The notes: generated from the letters alone by a model not told the origin. A stretch of DNA of 64,000 nucleotides from Girardinichthys multiradiatus (GCF_021462225.1 NC_061794.1:42098914-42162913); one strand, 5' to 3'; positions 25,501 to 36,076 are shown, counted from the first letter of the stretch. Numbers and translations: made by a program.

Positions 25501-28500
25501 CTCTGAGGCAGATTTGATTACACACAGGTGGACTTTATTTAGTTATTAGCAATCATCAGGCAACTTCTGAAAGCCATTGGTTGCACTCAGAGTAAAGGGG
25601 TCTGAATACTTTTGCACACCGCACTTTTCATTTTTTTTATTTCTAAAAGAAAAAAAAACAAAAAACAAAATCATGTATAATTTGTGTTCCGCTTCATAAT
25701 TGTATACCACTTTGTGTTGGTATTTGACATAAAATTCCAATAAAATATATTTATGTTTGTGGTTGTAATGTGACAATATGTGGAAAAGTTTAAGGGGTAT
25801 GAATACTTTTACAAGCCACTGCATTACAAGATTCTGTGGACTAATCTACACACCGTTGCTTCACTGGCACCACACAAATCACCGTTTCCAGATGCCAAGA
25901 TACTCAGAGTCATCGGAACTTGGAAAGGACTGAGTATAGGCCTTTCTCTTTGATTCAGAGAGGAAAGCCTAGGCTCAAGCAAGGTAATTATGCCTACTGC
26001 ATTTTCTTTATACGTACAGAATCGGCCTCTGAAGGTCATTTCATCTAATATGCTCAACATATTCCTCCTATCCACAAGGGCTCCTCTGGCTGGCCTCCAT
26101 AGTGTTTATCAGTCTTCATTTCGACAGTCTAAATACTGCATGCTTCCACCATGTCTACGCTCCCTTTCACAAACCATACTAAACAGAGGTTAAACCTGCC
26201 TCTTTGAAAGTCAGAGTAGCTCTGATCCACCTTCTTGCATTTGGCTTTGTTTAATACAGAAAAGATATGCAACTATTTTATGACAAGGCTGTGGGACTTA
26301 GAGTCAAACCAGCTCAAACAGCATTATAGTCTGGGACTAGCCTTAAGGCTTGTCTGCGAAACCGGCCCTCTGTCTCAGACAGAGTCAGGACTCTGTCTGT
26401 GCCACTCCAACACGTTAATATTACTTCTGGTCAGAAGAGACATCTTGGTAAAAAAAATAAAAACAAAGTCAGATTTCTGAATCTAAAGATGAGAAAATAA
26501 CTTCTTCGTTGATTCTTTCACCTCCCACAGCCTGTGTGGCTTTCATTGAAGATGACAGCGGAGCCATGGTTACCTTGCGTCCTGAAGGTTTTCCCACAGA
26601 GGTGACACTGGTAAGGCCTCTCGCCGCTGTGTACACGTAGATGCATGTTGAGGTTGTTCTTCTGGGAGAAGGCGTGGCCACATATGTTACAAACAAAGGG
26701 ACGCTCGTTTCTGTGAAGCAGAACAAGGACTGTGATGTAAGAAGAGTTGTAATCAGGCATGTGGACACTGATTTAAATGCTTTCATCACAACCGTCTAGT
26801 CAAAACCATTCAGAAAATTTGAGCACCACTTCTTTATAATGTTGCTTCAGTTTGCTGAGATTTGGCTGCATTTGTTTGCGCACAGCTGACTTGATGCTGC
26901 CCTGCAATACCTCAAACGTTGAATTAACTGGACCCTTGCAACTCCTTGATTTGGTTTTCTCTAAATATGGCACAATGCATTGTGGTCAAACATCTCTACT
27001 TTTATCTCATATGTTCAACAGACATTGCTTTAGAAGTCTCGTTTAATAAAATGTAACTTTATAAACTTAAACCGTGCTGTCATATTGTTTTCTAAGAGAG
27101 GAGGCTTTCTCTGGGTAAACCCCTTCTAACATACTCGAGGTTGTAAGTTCATAATTATTTCTTAGATGTGTAAAAACCTTCAAACTGAAAAATCACCCCC
27201 ACAGTCGGCTTTAAAAGACATCTGTCCCTGGATGGATGGAGGTCTAGGCTGTCGTGTTTCTACCTGTGAATGGCTTTGATGTGCATCTGCAGGCCGTTTC
27301 GACTGGAAGCTCGATGGCCGCACTCCTCACACACAAATGGCTTTTCACCTCGATGCTTGGCCGCTTCATGAACGCGCAGCTCGGTCCGAGTTAGGAAGGT
27401 TTTGGGACACTCTGGGCACTAAAAACGATGTTTGTATGATGTTAGTGTGCTGCTACTATTGGACTGGGTTGTGCATAAGATGAAGATGAAGGTATGAATA
27501 TGAAAAGAGTTGTTAGGAAAGCTTGTAGCTGCTGTCATTTAATTAGTTATGTCACTGTACAGTTTGAACCACAGAACCCTTATTACTCTATCATACTGTT
27601 CCAACCAGAGCCAAAGTATTCTGGTTTAGGGTGACTTATTACAGCCATAGGTTTTGAAACAACAATGAAGCAATGAAATCGCTGATCTGTACTCACTGCA
27701 TGTGGCTTGGGATGCCCATGGACCTTCATCAAGTGCATCGTCAGGTTCTTCTTGTACATGAACTGTTCATTACATGTTGAGCACTTAAAAAAGAAAACCA
27801 CCATGATATAAACCATGTTTTTTATGTAACCTGGCTTCAGCTGTGTCTGTAGGGAGCAAGCAGTACCTTGTGGGGCATCTCTCCTGTGTGGGAAACAACA
27901 TGCTCTCGCAGCTCTTCCTTCGTTTTGAAGTTCAAAGAGCATATTGAGCAGATGTACATCTGAAATTACAGAAGCTCACACAGTGACACAAATACATCCA
28001 GAAGAGCTCTGAAGAGGTTCTGTTTGTTCACTGACCAGCACTCTGGCGCACCCTCTGCTCTCGTGCATGGACAAATTCTCTTTCCTGAAGTACCTCTTTC
28101 CACATTTTGAACAACCAAAGGGCTTCTCCCCTGTGTGCCTCCTGTAGGAAACAAATGCAAGAGAAGATCATCTCTATAGAACTTGGAAACCTGGAAAATA
28201 AACACAATAACTCTGTACCTGTTGTGGACTTTGAGGTAATATTTGCTTTTGAAGGATTTGAGGCAGACGGGGCACTGCGCTGAGCCCTTATTGGGGTCCT
28301 CCTCTATGCCACCATCATTCTTGTCGTTTGTTTTACTCTGGGCCTTGCACTTCTGTGCCAATGATGCAGGCAGCGTGGTAGAACTGGACTCAGCAGGGGG
28401 TAAATACTCCTCATCTGTGTCATCAAGTTCACCCCCGCCATCATCTCCTCCCTCCTCCCCCTCTGCTGCAGTTTCACCTGTTACCTGACTATCATTGCAA

Positions 28501-31500
28501 TCATTTGTGTCCACCTCTAGCTCTGTTACCTGCGATTAACACAAAACAGACGCAGCTAAACCTCTAGGTTCATTCATTTTGCTTTATGTTATGTTGCATT
28601 ACAACTGAATTCAATGTATTTTATATGATACAGTAAGACAACGTAGAGCATACTGATGAAGTGGAAGGAAAATTATACATGATTTTCAACATTCTTTTAA
28701 AATAAAAATCTGAATTGCATGGCCTGCATTTTTCATCAGCCACCTTTACTGATGCCCCCAAATAAAATACAGAATTTCCTTCAGAAGTCACCTAAAAAGT
28801 AAACAGAATTTTAGCAGGGTGAGGTACCCTTACTCGTACTCTTTGTCTTCCGCTTATCCGGGACCGGGTTGCGGGGGCGGCAGACTCAACAGAGACACCC
28901 AGACGTCTCTCTCCCCAGACACCTCCTCAAGCTCCTCTGGGGGGAGCCCAAGGCGTTCCCAGGCCAACCGAGAGACATAGTCCCTCCAGCGTGTCCTGGG
29001 TCGTCCCCTGGGCCTCCTCCCGGTGGGACATGCCTGGAACACCTCCCGAGGAAGGCGTCCAGGAGGCATCCGGTATAGATGCCCGAGCCACCTCAACTGG
29101 CTCCTCTCGATGTGGAGGAGCAGCGGCTCTAATCCGAGCCCCTCCCGGATGGCCAAGCTCCTCATCCTATCTCTAAGGGTGTGCCCGGCCACCCTACGGA
29201 GGAAGCTCATTTCAGCCGCTTGTATCCGTGATCTCGTTCTTTCGGTCATGACCCAAAGTTCATGGCCATAGGTGAGGGTAGGAACGTAGACCGACCAGTA
29301 AATTGAGAGCTTTGCTTTTCGGCTCAGCTCTCTCTTTCAATCTCCCGCTCCATTCTTCCCTCACTCGTGAACAAGACCCCGAGATACTTGAACTCCTCCA
29401 CTTGAGGCAGGAACTCCCCTCCAACCTGAAGAGGACAAGCCACCCTTTTCCTGTCAAGAACCATGGCCTCGGACTTGGAGGAGCTGATCTTCATCCCAGC
29501 CACTTGACACTCGGCTGCTAACCGCCACAGCGCATGCTGTAGGTCTTGGCTAGAGGGGGCCGGCAGGACCACGTCATCTGCAAAAAGAAGAGACGAAATC
29601 CACTGGTCCCCAAACCAGACCCCCTCCGGCCCTTGGCTGCGTCTAGAAATCCTGTCCATAAAAGTTACAGCCCCACAACATCCAAAGATTTGAGGTACTC
29701 AGGGTGGATCTCATCCAACCCCGAAGCCCTGCCACCGCGGAGCTTTTTAACCACCTCGGTGACTTCAGCCTGGATGATGAAAGAGTCCAACCCCAAGTCC
29801 CCAGCCTCTGTTTCCACCAGGGAATGCGTGATGGCAGGATTGAGGAGATCCTCGAAGTACTCCTTCCACCGGCCGATAATGTCCCCAGTCGAGGTCAGCA
29901 GCTACCCACCCCCACTGTAAACAGTGTTGGCGAAGCACTGCTTCCCCCTCCTGAGGCGCCGGACGGTTTGCCAGAATCGCTTCGAGGCCAACTGGTAGTC
30001 CTTCTCCATGGCATCACCGAACTCCTCCCAGGCCCGAGTTTTTGCCTCTGCCACCGCCTGGGCCGTGGCACGCCGCAGGAGTCCGCAGGAGTCCCACAAG
30101 CCAACCACAGCCAATAGGACTCCTTCTTCACTATTGTTTCCCACGTGGCCGTTGAAGTCTCCCAGCAGAATAATGGAGTCCCCGGGAGGGGCACTATCCA
30201 GCACCCCCGACAGGGACGCCAAGAAGGCCGGGTACTCCACACTACCGCTCAGTCCGTAGGCCGAAACGACAGTCAGAGGCCTGTCCCCAACCCGAAGGCG
30301 CAGGAATGCGACCCTCTCATCCACTGGGGTAAACCCAAACACGAGACAGCTGAGCTGGGGGGCAACAAGCAAACCCACCCCAGCCCGCCGCCTCTCCCTG
30401 CGGGCCACTCCAGAGTAGAACAGAGTCCAGCCCCTCTCGAGGAGATGGGTTCCAGAGCCCACGCTGTGCGTGGAGGCGAGCCTGACTATATCTAGTCGAT
30501 ATCTCTTGACCTCCCGCACAAGCTCAGGTTCCTTCCCCCCCAGCGAGGTGACATTCCACCTCCCTAGAGCCACCCTAAGCATCCGGGGATCGGACCGCCG
30601 AGGTCACCACCTTCGTCCTCCGCCTAATCCAGGGTGAGGTTCTAAAGTAATATACTTTGAACATCTGACAGAGCTCTGTTCTATTCATCATCTAAAAACA
30701 AAAAAAAAACAAAAAAGAAAAAGAGTATGGTACACCTGGAAAACTACAATTATGCGGTCCATAACCTAAACTGACAGCATGGGCTAGAAGAACATTAATC
30801 AGTAACAGCCATAGACCCATAGGGAGGTGAGAGAATCTGTTGACAAGACAACAATTAGTCTAGCACTCCACTCTTCACATGCCATCCCCACCATAAAACA
30901 TGGTAGTAGTAGTCACATTATGCTGTAGGAATTCTGTTCTCCAGCTGGGACAGGAAACTGCTTAGAGAATGGGGCGGGGGACTAAATACAGGGTAATCCT
31001 GGTAGAAAGCCTGTTAGAGGCTACAAAAAACTGGAAACCCTCAGAAGCGCAATGATCCTAAACATACATCAGGAGCTACAATGAAATGATTTAGATCAAA
31101 GCAAAATCAGAATGGCCCAGTCAAAGTCCATACATCAATCCAATTAAGAATATGTGGCAAGTCTTGAAAATTTAAGTTCACAGGTGCTCTCCATCCACTC
31201 TGATCATTCTGATTGACATTGAACTATGTAGCAAAGAAGAATGAGCAAATATTTAAGTTTCTAGATTTCCAAAACTGATAGACATAACCTTTAGGACTTG
31301 TAGCTGCAACTGCAGTAAAACATGGTTCTGTAAAGTATTGACTCAGGAGGGCAGAATACAAATATAAGTATCATTTAAAAAATATTTCTTGGGCAAAAAA
31401 TGTTTAAACCCATGAATCTTCCAATTCAAAATTATGCACTCCTTTGTGTTGGTCTATTGCATAAAATCCTAAAACAAAATACATTAAAGGCTGAAATTAT

Positions 31501-32279
31501 AACATGAGAAAATGCTGAAAAGTTCAAGGAGTATGACTACTTTTTCAAGGTACTGTACTTCATACCACGTGTATGTGTGTGTGTGTATGTCTATGTACCT
31601 CAGACTCAGTAACTGGCTGATCTGATTTCAGATTTTCTACAGCACCGTCACACATCACTTTCTCCACAGGAGTGAGAGCAGCTTTGGATTCCAACGTGGG
31701 GCTTGCATCAGCGGTCACTAGTCTCTTAGGGCCCTTCACTACTCGACCGGAACGTGTGGTGGTGGTGGGAGCAGCAGCATCCACTATGGTAAAACTGGCT
31801 GCAAAAGCATCAAAACTGGACTCTTCTGCTGGGACCATCAGAGATTTCTCTTCTTTGACAGCATCTGTCTGAGATTTTTTGGGTCGACCTCTCTTCCGTT
31901 TAAAAGGGACAGTGTCCCCAGAGTTGACCTGGAACTGCTGACAGAGAGCGAGGGCCTCAGGCACACACAGGCTGGTTGCTGCTTGCTGCACCTTCTGCAA
32001 GTTATTCACTTCCAGCTTCAGCTCTCCCGTGTACACAAAGTTCAGAAGCAGCTCCAGGCCGTCGCTGGGGCAACCCTGCAGGCAGAACTCTGTTTGGGAA
32101 GTTGGGTTCGAGACCGACACCTTAAACAGATCACTGAAGCAGGCGAGGATGTTGCGGTGAGCCAGGTAAAGCGCCTCATCTCCCAAATTAAGCACAGCAT
32201 CACAGAATCTCCCTACTGCCCTCTGCTGGTTTAGGGAAGAAAGAACACGTTGTGCATGGCTGGTTTCTGCAGCAGGCAT
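19503..32279 (-). CDS. zbtb48: Zinc finger and BTB domain protein 48 (telomere-binding TZAP), ten coding exons
   Basis: Mammalian ZBTB48/TZAP binds TTAGGG repeats to trigger telomere trimming and also acts at promoters (known). Exons in transcription order: 32279-31599, 28529-28219, 28141-28036, 27959-27867, 27783-27697, 27418-27264, 26710-26574, 20410-20246, 20158-20070, 19844-19503. Summed length is 2166 nt, exactly 722 codons; all introns are GT..AG. BTB: residues about 10-117 ([20 protein letters not shown]). AT-hook-like KRGRPKK: about 129-135. Eleven fingers lie between about 309 and 621; finger 2 is C2HC (CSKCGKRYF...HESRGC). The arm after finger 11 ([14 protein letters not shown]), needed with finger 11 for telomere binding in human, is kept. 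Start chosen at [10 protein letters not shown], just after a likely acceptor at about 32295; an upstream in-frame ATG at 32312 would lie in the intron. Human protein is 688 residues. Confidence 0.95.
20515..20960 (+). mobile_element. Decayed LINE reverse-transcriptase fragment
   Basis: Plus-strand translation gives [17 protein letters not shown] (from about 20556), corresponding to the [12 protein letters not shown] motif of L2-type RTs. It continues with a decayed version of the YADDTQ block (SNDTQICVS near 20665-20690). The rest is broken by stops. It lies in the large zbtb48 intron between exons 7 and 8. Confidence 0.55.
21131..21720. mobile_element. hAT-like non-coding repeat interrupted by a LINE 3' tail
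   Basis: It starts attagggctgcacaatatt, the end motif of a common fish hAT-like non-autonomous repeat, and resumes after an insertion with AT-rich sequence containing gcgatat-like words. The insertion (about 21232-21480, minus) begins with tandem aatcag units, then a complement of AATAAAGC (agctttattgcc). This is a LINE 3' end with a (TTCTGA)n tail. Family assignment is by motif only. Confidence 0.4.
21885..22141 (-). mobile_element. tRNA-derived SINE
   Basis: On the minus strand the head at about 22141 reads ggcgtctgtggctcagtagg (A-box TGGCTCAGTAGG), and later gttgtgggtttgattcc matches a B-box. The body ends with the 'agtgctctataagttcagtccat' type 3' end (21890-21912 complement), shared with LINE-derived tails in fish. 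It differs from the V-SINE copies elsewhere in the window. Confidence 0.7.
22142..22768. other. zbtb48 intron sequence, nothing recognised
   Basis: Short open frames (22275-22590) have no domain. No repeat end or RNA gene is seen between the SINE and the Tc1 element that begins at 22769. Confidence 0.4.
22769..24201 (+). mobile_element. Tc1-like element of a second family, split transposase
   Basis: The left end is CACTGCTGAAAAAAAATAAA and the right end is the inverted TTTTGAGGAGTG, flanked by TA at 22767-22768 and 24202-24203. Transposase pieces on the plus strand: [18 protein letters not shown] (first Asp, from 23400), [10 protein letters not shown] (second Asp, 23659), [12 protein letters not shown] (Glu, about 23750-23785), ending LGGHTQY at 23961. 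All three catalytic residues are present, but a frameshift near 23655 separates the first from the second, and the N-terminal helix-turn-helix part is in another broken frame. A deleted relative lies at 36077. Confidence 0.9.
24225..26350 (-). mobile_element. PIF/Harbinger transposase remnants flanking a Tc1 fragment
   Basis: Two minus-strand pieces fit HARBI1-like transposases. The N-terminal piece (26075 down to 25824) reads [18 protein letters not shown] then [15 protein letters not shown]. The C-terminal piece (24650 down to 24335) reads [20 protein letters not shown] and, after a frameshift, [11 protein letters not shown]. The catalytic middle is missing; in its place lies a truncated Tc1 (24651..25821). 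Outer ends are not precisely seen. The region 26320-26350 (gggactagccttaaggcttg) may be near one terminus. It sits in the zbtb48 intron before exon 8. Confidence 0.6.
24651..25821 (-). mobile_element. Truncated Tc1-like element (SB/Tdr-type family)
   Basis: The minus-strand 5' terminal sequence at 25821 reads CAGTGGCTTGTAAAAGTATT. Transposase pieces: [20 protein letters not shown] (25460 region, helix-turn-helix), [17 protein letters not shown] (25229), [12 protein letters not shown] (first Asp), [15 protein letters not shown] (24893), then [11 protein letters not shown], where the second catalytic Asp reads Asn. It stops abruptly after ALEWPSQSP at 24651, so the third catalytic Glu, the C-terminus and the 3' terminal repeat are absent. 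The next base belongs to the Harbinger remnant. Confidence 0.8.
26711..27263. other. zbtb48 intron between exons 6 and 7, nothing recognised
   Basis: No repeat, RNA gene or extra exon is supported. Splice signals at both ends are standard (GT at 27263-27262 and AG at 26712-26711, read on the minus strand). Confidence 0.6.
28590..31557 (+). mobile_element. Tc1-like relic split by an RTE LINE
   Basis: The left part (28590-28830) matches the AT-rich 5' region of a fish Tc1 family (ttacaactgaattcaatgta, gtggaaggaaaattatac). The right part (30660-31557) continues with broken transposase DNA, for example 'gagagaatctgttgacaag' (30830-30848) and 'gaatggcccagtcaaagtcc' (31110-31129), then the 3' AT-rich region ending ttcaaggtactgta. 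The orientation is plus throughout, so one element was split by the LINE at about 28835-30640. It fills nearly the whole first coding intron of zbtb48. Confidence 0.75.
28835..30640 (-). mobile_element. RTE-type (Rex3-like) LINE with internal deletion
   Basis: Minus-strand APE endonuclease segment: [20 protein letters not shown] (30582 down), [15 protein letters not shown]. It is followed after about 30120 by a jump to [18 protein letters not shown] and [13 protein letters not shown]. The reverse-transcriptase end reads [20 protein letters not shown] (29590-29530) and [11 protein letters not shown], and the C-terminus [20 protein letters not shown]...[14 protein letters not shown] (29249-29050). 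The catalytic FADD motif is kept, but the endonuclease C-terminal part and RT core are deleted and frames shift. The 3' end near 28850 reads tccgcttatccgggaccggg. Higher GC than its surroundings. Confidence 0.85.
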
Positions 32280-32659
32280 CCTTCCTGTTTCGCTGCAGCC
32301 ACATGAGGACAAATGTTAAACATTTATCATCATTACTGCATAAGTAATCTAATGCTTCATTTTTGTGCTTGCACTGATATAAGACAGCATTTTAAAAAAG
32401 CAACAGTCAAATCAAGAACTTTATTCCATCAACTTGATAAGTAATTTTCCTTATTTAATCATTTCCAAAAACATGCAATGTTTGTTAATTACTAAAAAAA
32501 AGAAAATGCATTTTTATACCATGCTGTTTGTAAAATATTTGGAATACGTTTTTCCTTCACTTTTCATTTAAAGTGTTAACAAATAGCAATAAACCCACAG
32601 TTCTATACACAAATATTCATAAAGAATGAACTTTTGCATTTTTTCCATTTAAAAACCAC

Positions 32660-32885
32660 ACTAGATTCTATGTAAGGGTATCTGAGTAAAATGGGCTAAA
32701 TACACATGCACAGTCCACTGTTTATTTTTGTATTAAATAAATAAAATAAACCATGTATATTTTTCTCCTGCTTCACAGTAATGCACCACTCTGTGTTGGC
32801 TTTTCTCATAAAATCCCTATAAAATACATTAAAGTTTCTGGTAATAATGTGAGAAAATGTGGTATGAACATTTTTGCACGGCACA
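32660..32885. mobile_element. Tc1 terminal-region fragment
   Basis: The AT-rich stretch is similar to the Tc1 terminal regions at 25570-25820 and 31380-31560: 'ctctgtgttggcttttctcataaaatccctataaaatac' type wording followed by 'aatgtgagaaaatgtgg' and 'tttttgcacggcacagta'. No transposase DNA adjoins it. This is an orphan end or a MITE-like remnant. Confidence 0.55.
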
Positions 32886-33169
32886 GTACTTTCTATATTG
32901 CTAATTATTATTTTTGAGTTCACTGCATGGGTTTCCGTAAGACAACTTTTACAAAAAAAACGCAGTCTGCCATGCGTTAAAATAATGAATGTTGAGCATC
33001 TTGTGAGGTTATACTTTAGTATCAGTTTCACAAATAAGGACATTAATCTTTTAGCACATCAGCATCAAATTATTACCAGTACGTGGACTTTGAAACGATT
33101 GTGCAAATGACTGTCTTTTTCGAAGAAAGGACCACAGGAACTTCGCTTGTTTTGTGGACGACGAGCTAT

Positions 33170-33325
33170 CATTACTTTTTCTCGTAATGATACAACTTTA
33201 TTCTCGTAATATTATGACTTCATTCTCCTAATACTAACACTTTATTTTATGTAATATTTTCCTACGACTTTATTCTCGTAATGGTACTTTATTATTGTAA
33301 TGTTCCTTTATTCTCGTAATTAAAA
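33170..33325. repeat. Degenerate tandem repeat of 'tttattctcgtaat' type
   Basis: The words tttattctcgtaat, ctcgtaatgatac, cttcattctcctaat and ttattattgtaat recur with irregular spacing of about 20-25 bases. This looks like a decayed simple satellite known from many fish introns. It lies between zbtb48 and nol9. Confidence 0.6.
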
Positions 33326-33479
33326 AAAATATCTCAGCCTGGCCCTAATACTCCTTTGTAACAAATTAATTGCTTAAAATTGCACATTAAATAAAACTGT
33401 TTTAGAAATAATAGAAAAATGTAAAATCACTGTTTTAATTGGTTAACATGTAGATAGCTGAGTTCTCGAACTGCGCGCC

Positions 33480-35075
33480 TCCACCTTCTTCTTCTTCGGT
33501 CTATTGGTGGTTGGCAAATATTTTACCGCCACCCTCTGAATTGGAGTGTGAACCAGAATGCACACATTATATTGGACTATAGAGTCCATTGAGATTTTAT
33601 AAGGAACTGAAAAACCGCCCTTGTTAAAATATGTTCAAAAGTTAAATGAGGTAATTCAGATAAATTAAACTGTACTGTTTGATAATGAAACTTACACTGC
33701 AGAACATGTCTTTCTCTGTGATATCTTTTACAATCTAAAAGTCCATGTTCAACTGTGTCTTGTGATTGACCACACTCAGTCCTGCCGGGTGCTTTTCTAT
33801 TCTGCTCAGACAACTACTCAGGCCTGTATGGCCAAATGGAAGCCTTGATAAAATATCATTTTCTCTTCTCTTCTTTTTCCTTGATGTTTCCCTCATTTTA
33901 CCCACTGTTTTTCAGAGTAACAGTATCTCCCTTTCCATCCTTTATTCCATTCATCCTCCCATTTGATTTTAACTTCTTCCTCCACTATGCATATTATGTC
34001 TTCTTTGCTGTAGGAGACAGGTAAAGTGATTTCTGTCTTATTTGTAGCTTCTTTGGGATACCTATTTAAAAGCTCATTGCCTACCACTCCTACGTGAGCC
34101 GGGACCCAGAATAGTTTGACTCAGACTGCTCTTTTTCTTCTGAACATTGTCTGCAGAATTTCTATTATAACATCTTGTCTTGACTGAGATAGAACAAGCT
34201 TCATGCTAGAGAAAACACTACTGGGATCTGTGGCAATTAGGACAGAGTGTGTCTTCTTGCGTTCTACCCATAATAATGCTAAAATGATGGAAACTAATTC
34301 CCCAGTAGAAACAGATATATTATCACTAATTCTTTGATTTGACATATAACCTGTTTCAGATGCAATAAAAGCAGATCCTACCCTATGATCAATTTCTGAA
34401 GTATCAGTGTACATCTTTTAATACTCTGAATATAAATGGCGTATAACATCTTGTTAATTTAGATTTCTTCCATGTTTTATTTGTAAAAGGCAAGTATCAT
34501 TGACTGCTTCGTCCAGGAATCAAATTGGCACTGTTAGAAAAGGGCACTGTAGGGCTTATTGCCAGTTGATCAACTTTAACCTTTAGCTTAAATTTTCAGC
34601 TGTTCAAATTGTAATGCGGTCACTGGTGTAGATTTAGCTGCACCACAACACATCTCAATGCTTGATACTGAATTAAATTCATTTTTATAATGGATACTGC
34701 TGCTGATTAATATACTGGACACCCATAATCCAGAACTGATAAAACAAGAGCTATATAGAGTGTCTTCATCACTGTCTATCTGCACCCCACTCTTTACCTC
34801 TCAGACATCTAATTATATTAATTACTTTTTAATATACTGCCCAGGTAAGCTTTCTATCAAACCAAATCCCCAGATATTTCAAGGACTCCACTACTTCCAG
34901 CTGTTCCCTATACAGCTTAAGCTTTACTTCAATTGGCTTTATCATTTTAGTGAATGGCCTGAACCCCCACCTTCACGTTTATTTCTAGCACATACCTTTA
35001 AAGACGCTCCCTTAGCGCGATGCGCCTCAAGCAGCTGCAACCGCATGCATGCATCTGCAAGACGAGATTAACCCG
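33480..35075 (-). mobile_element. I-clade (Nimb-like) LINE 3' part with RNase H domain
   Basis: Minus-strand pieces in order: an RT C-terminal segment (34785 down: EMCCGAAKSTPVTALQFEQL); an RNase H domain (34414-34121) with MYTDTSEIDHRVGSAF (Asp), STGELVSIILALLW (Glu) and VLIATDPSSVFSSM (Asp); then a terminal CCHC-like knuckle TECGQSQDTVEHGLLDCKRY (33777-33720). The 3' end near 33485 reads gccaaccaccaatagaccg then a GAA-rich tail. The order RT, RNase H, C-terminal knuckle is that of I-type LINEs. 5'-truncated and broken by stops. Confidence 0.8.
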
Positions 35076-35419
35076 TTTTAGTCGGTAAACTTCTTTTGTA
35101 CGGCATATATATTGTAGACAGCTGGCCAAAAATGAAAAACGTAGCTACATTCCCCTTCTTTTCTTTTCTCACAGGCCCCTAAATGAAAAAGGAAAAGGAT
35201 GTGACGCCGTTAAACTCCGTGAAAGTTTTTGTTGATTAGATTACATATAATAAAAAGAAAAATAATCCAAAAGGCACTCTTTTTAATTAATGCGTATATT
35301 AGAAATATATATTGTATCTTAGCTAATGTTAATACGCGATTAATCTATTTCTATTACTTATTAGTGTTTACATCTCACATGAAAACACTCCTGGAAAGAT
35401 TTTAGTGGGTCATGTTCCG

Positions 35420-35642
35420 TCGTTTCGTTTCCTGACAACCAATCACAACAGCGCGTTGATCAAGTGTGGTTGGTCTGGTTGTTTGCGATTCACACACGCA
35501 AGTTAGCCTGCTAGCGTTGGCTAATTAGCGTAACGTCACTTTCTTAGTTTTATTCACATTTATTGATAATAAACGTTGTTTGGTTAGTAGATGTAAGAGG
35601 CGTGCTTACCACAGCTTTGCGTCGTTTTCACCGAAGTGGATG
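35420..35642. promoter_or_regulatory. Likely bidirectional promoter and first exon of nol9
   Basis: This CpG-containing stretch lies between the divergent genes zbtb48 (-) and nol9 (+). It has a CCAAT box (35439-35443), gcgcgttgat, and an ACGTCA half-CRE (35533-35538). It ends at a strong splice donor (exon ...GGATG, then GTAAGT at 35643). No TATA box is obvious. The ATG at 35640-35642 would run into a stop shortly after splicing to 39924, so the exon is taken as 5' UTR. A non-coding first exon for zbtb48 on the other strand is expected but not identified. Transcription start sites are inferred. Confidence 0.5.
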
Positions 35643-36076
35643 GTAAGTTTTTCTTTTTTTATCTGGAAGGCTTTAGCTTCAGGCTAATGCTACTTCTTTG
35701 CACAGGTTGTGCTATGTTAACGTTAGTAACGATTGTCTCACAGCAAATTTAAAATTGAGGATGTTTAGTGAATGCACAGCCTGGAGCACTGTCATTAAAA
35801 GCAATTCAGCTCCATTAAGGTTTCAGGCGTTCATCTTTTCTCTTGTTTCCCAACTTGAAGCTAGCTGAGACTAACTTGCTCTGACAATAAAATAGATTCG
35901 TAACGGGGCTGAAAGCTTTAAAGTGGAGTTTGGAGTTACTTCGGGGTCCAGTTGGGGTCCGTTTAAAAAAAAAAAAAAAAAGTTAGATTAACAAATGTAA
36001 GTCAGAGTAGGATGAGACAGAAAATAACAAATGGCACCAAATGTGTCACATGTTCATGGTGGCTGAAAGATTTATA

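Noticed and set aside
29704..30495. Long plus-strand ORFs (137 and 116 codons) at 29.7-30.5 kb
   Set aside because: They are antisense to the RTE LINE endonuclease and RT; high GC makes shadow frames open.
33170..33325. CRISPR-like array from the repeated 'ttctcgtaat' words
   Set aside because: Spacing and units are irregular, there are no unique spacers of constant length, and the DNA is vertebrate. It is a decayed simple repeat.
35640..35642. ATG at the end of nol9 exon 1 as the start codon
   Set aside because: After splicing to 39924 this frame reaches TGA within about 16 codons; the ATG at 39979 opens the full protein.
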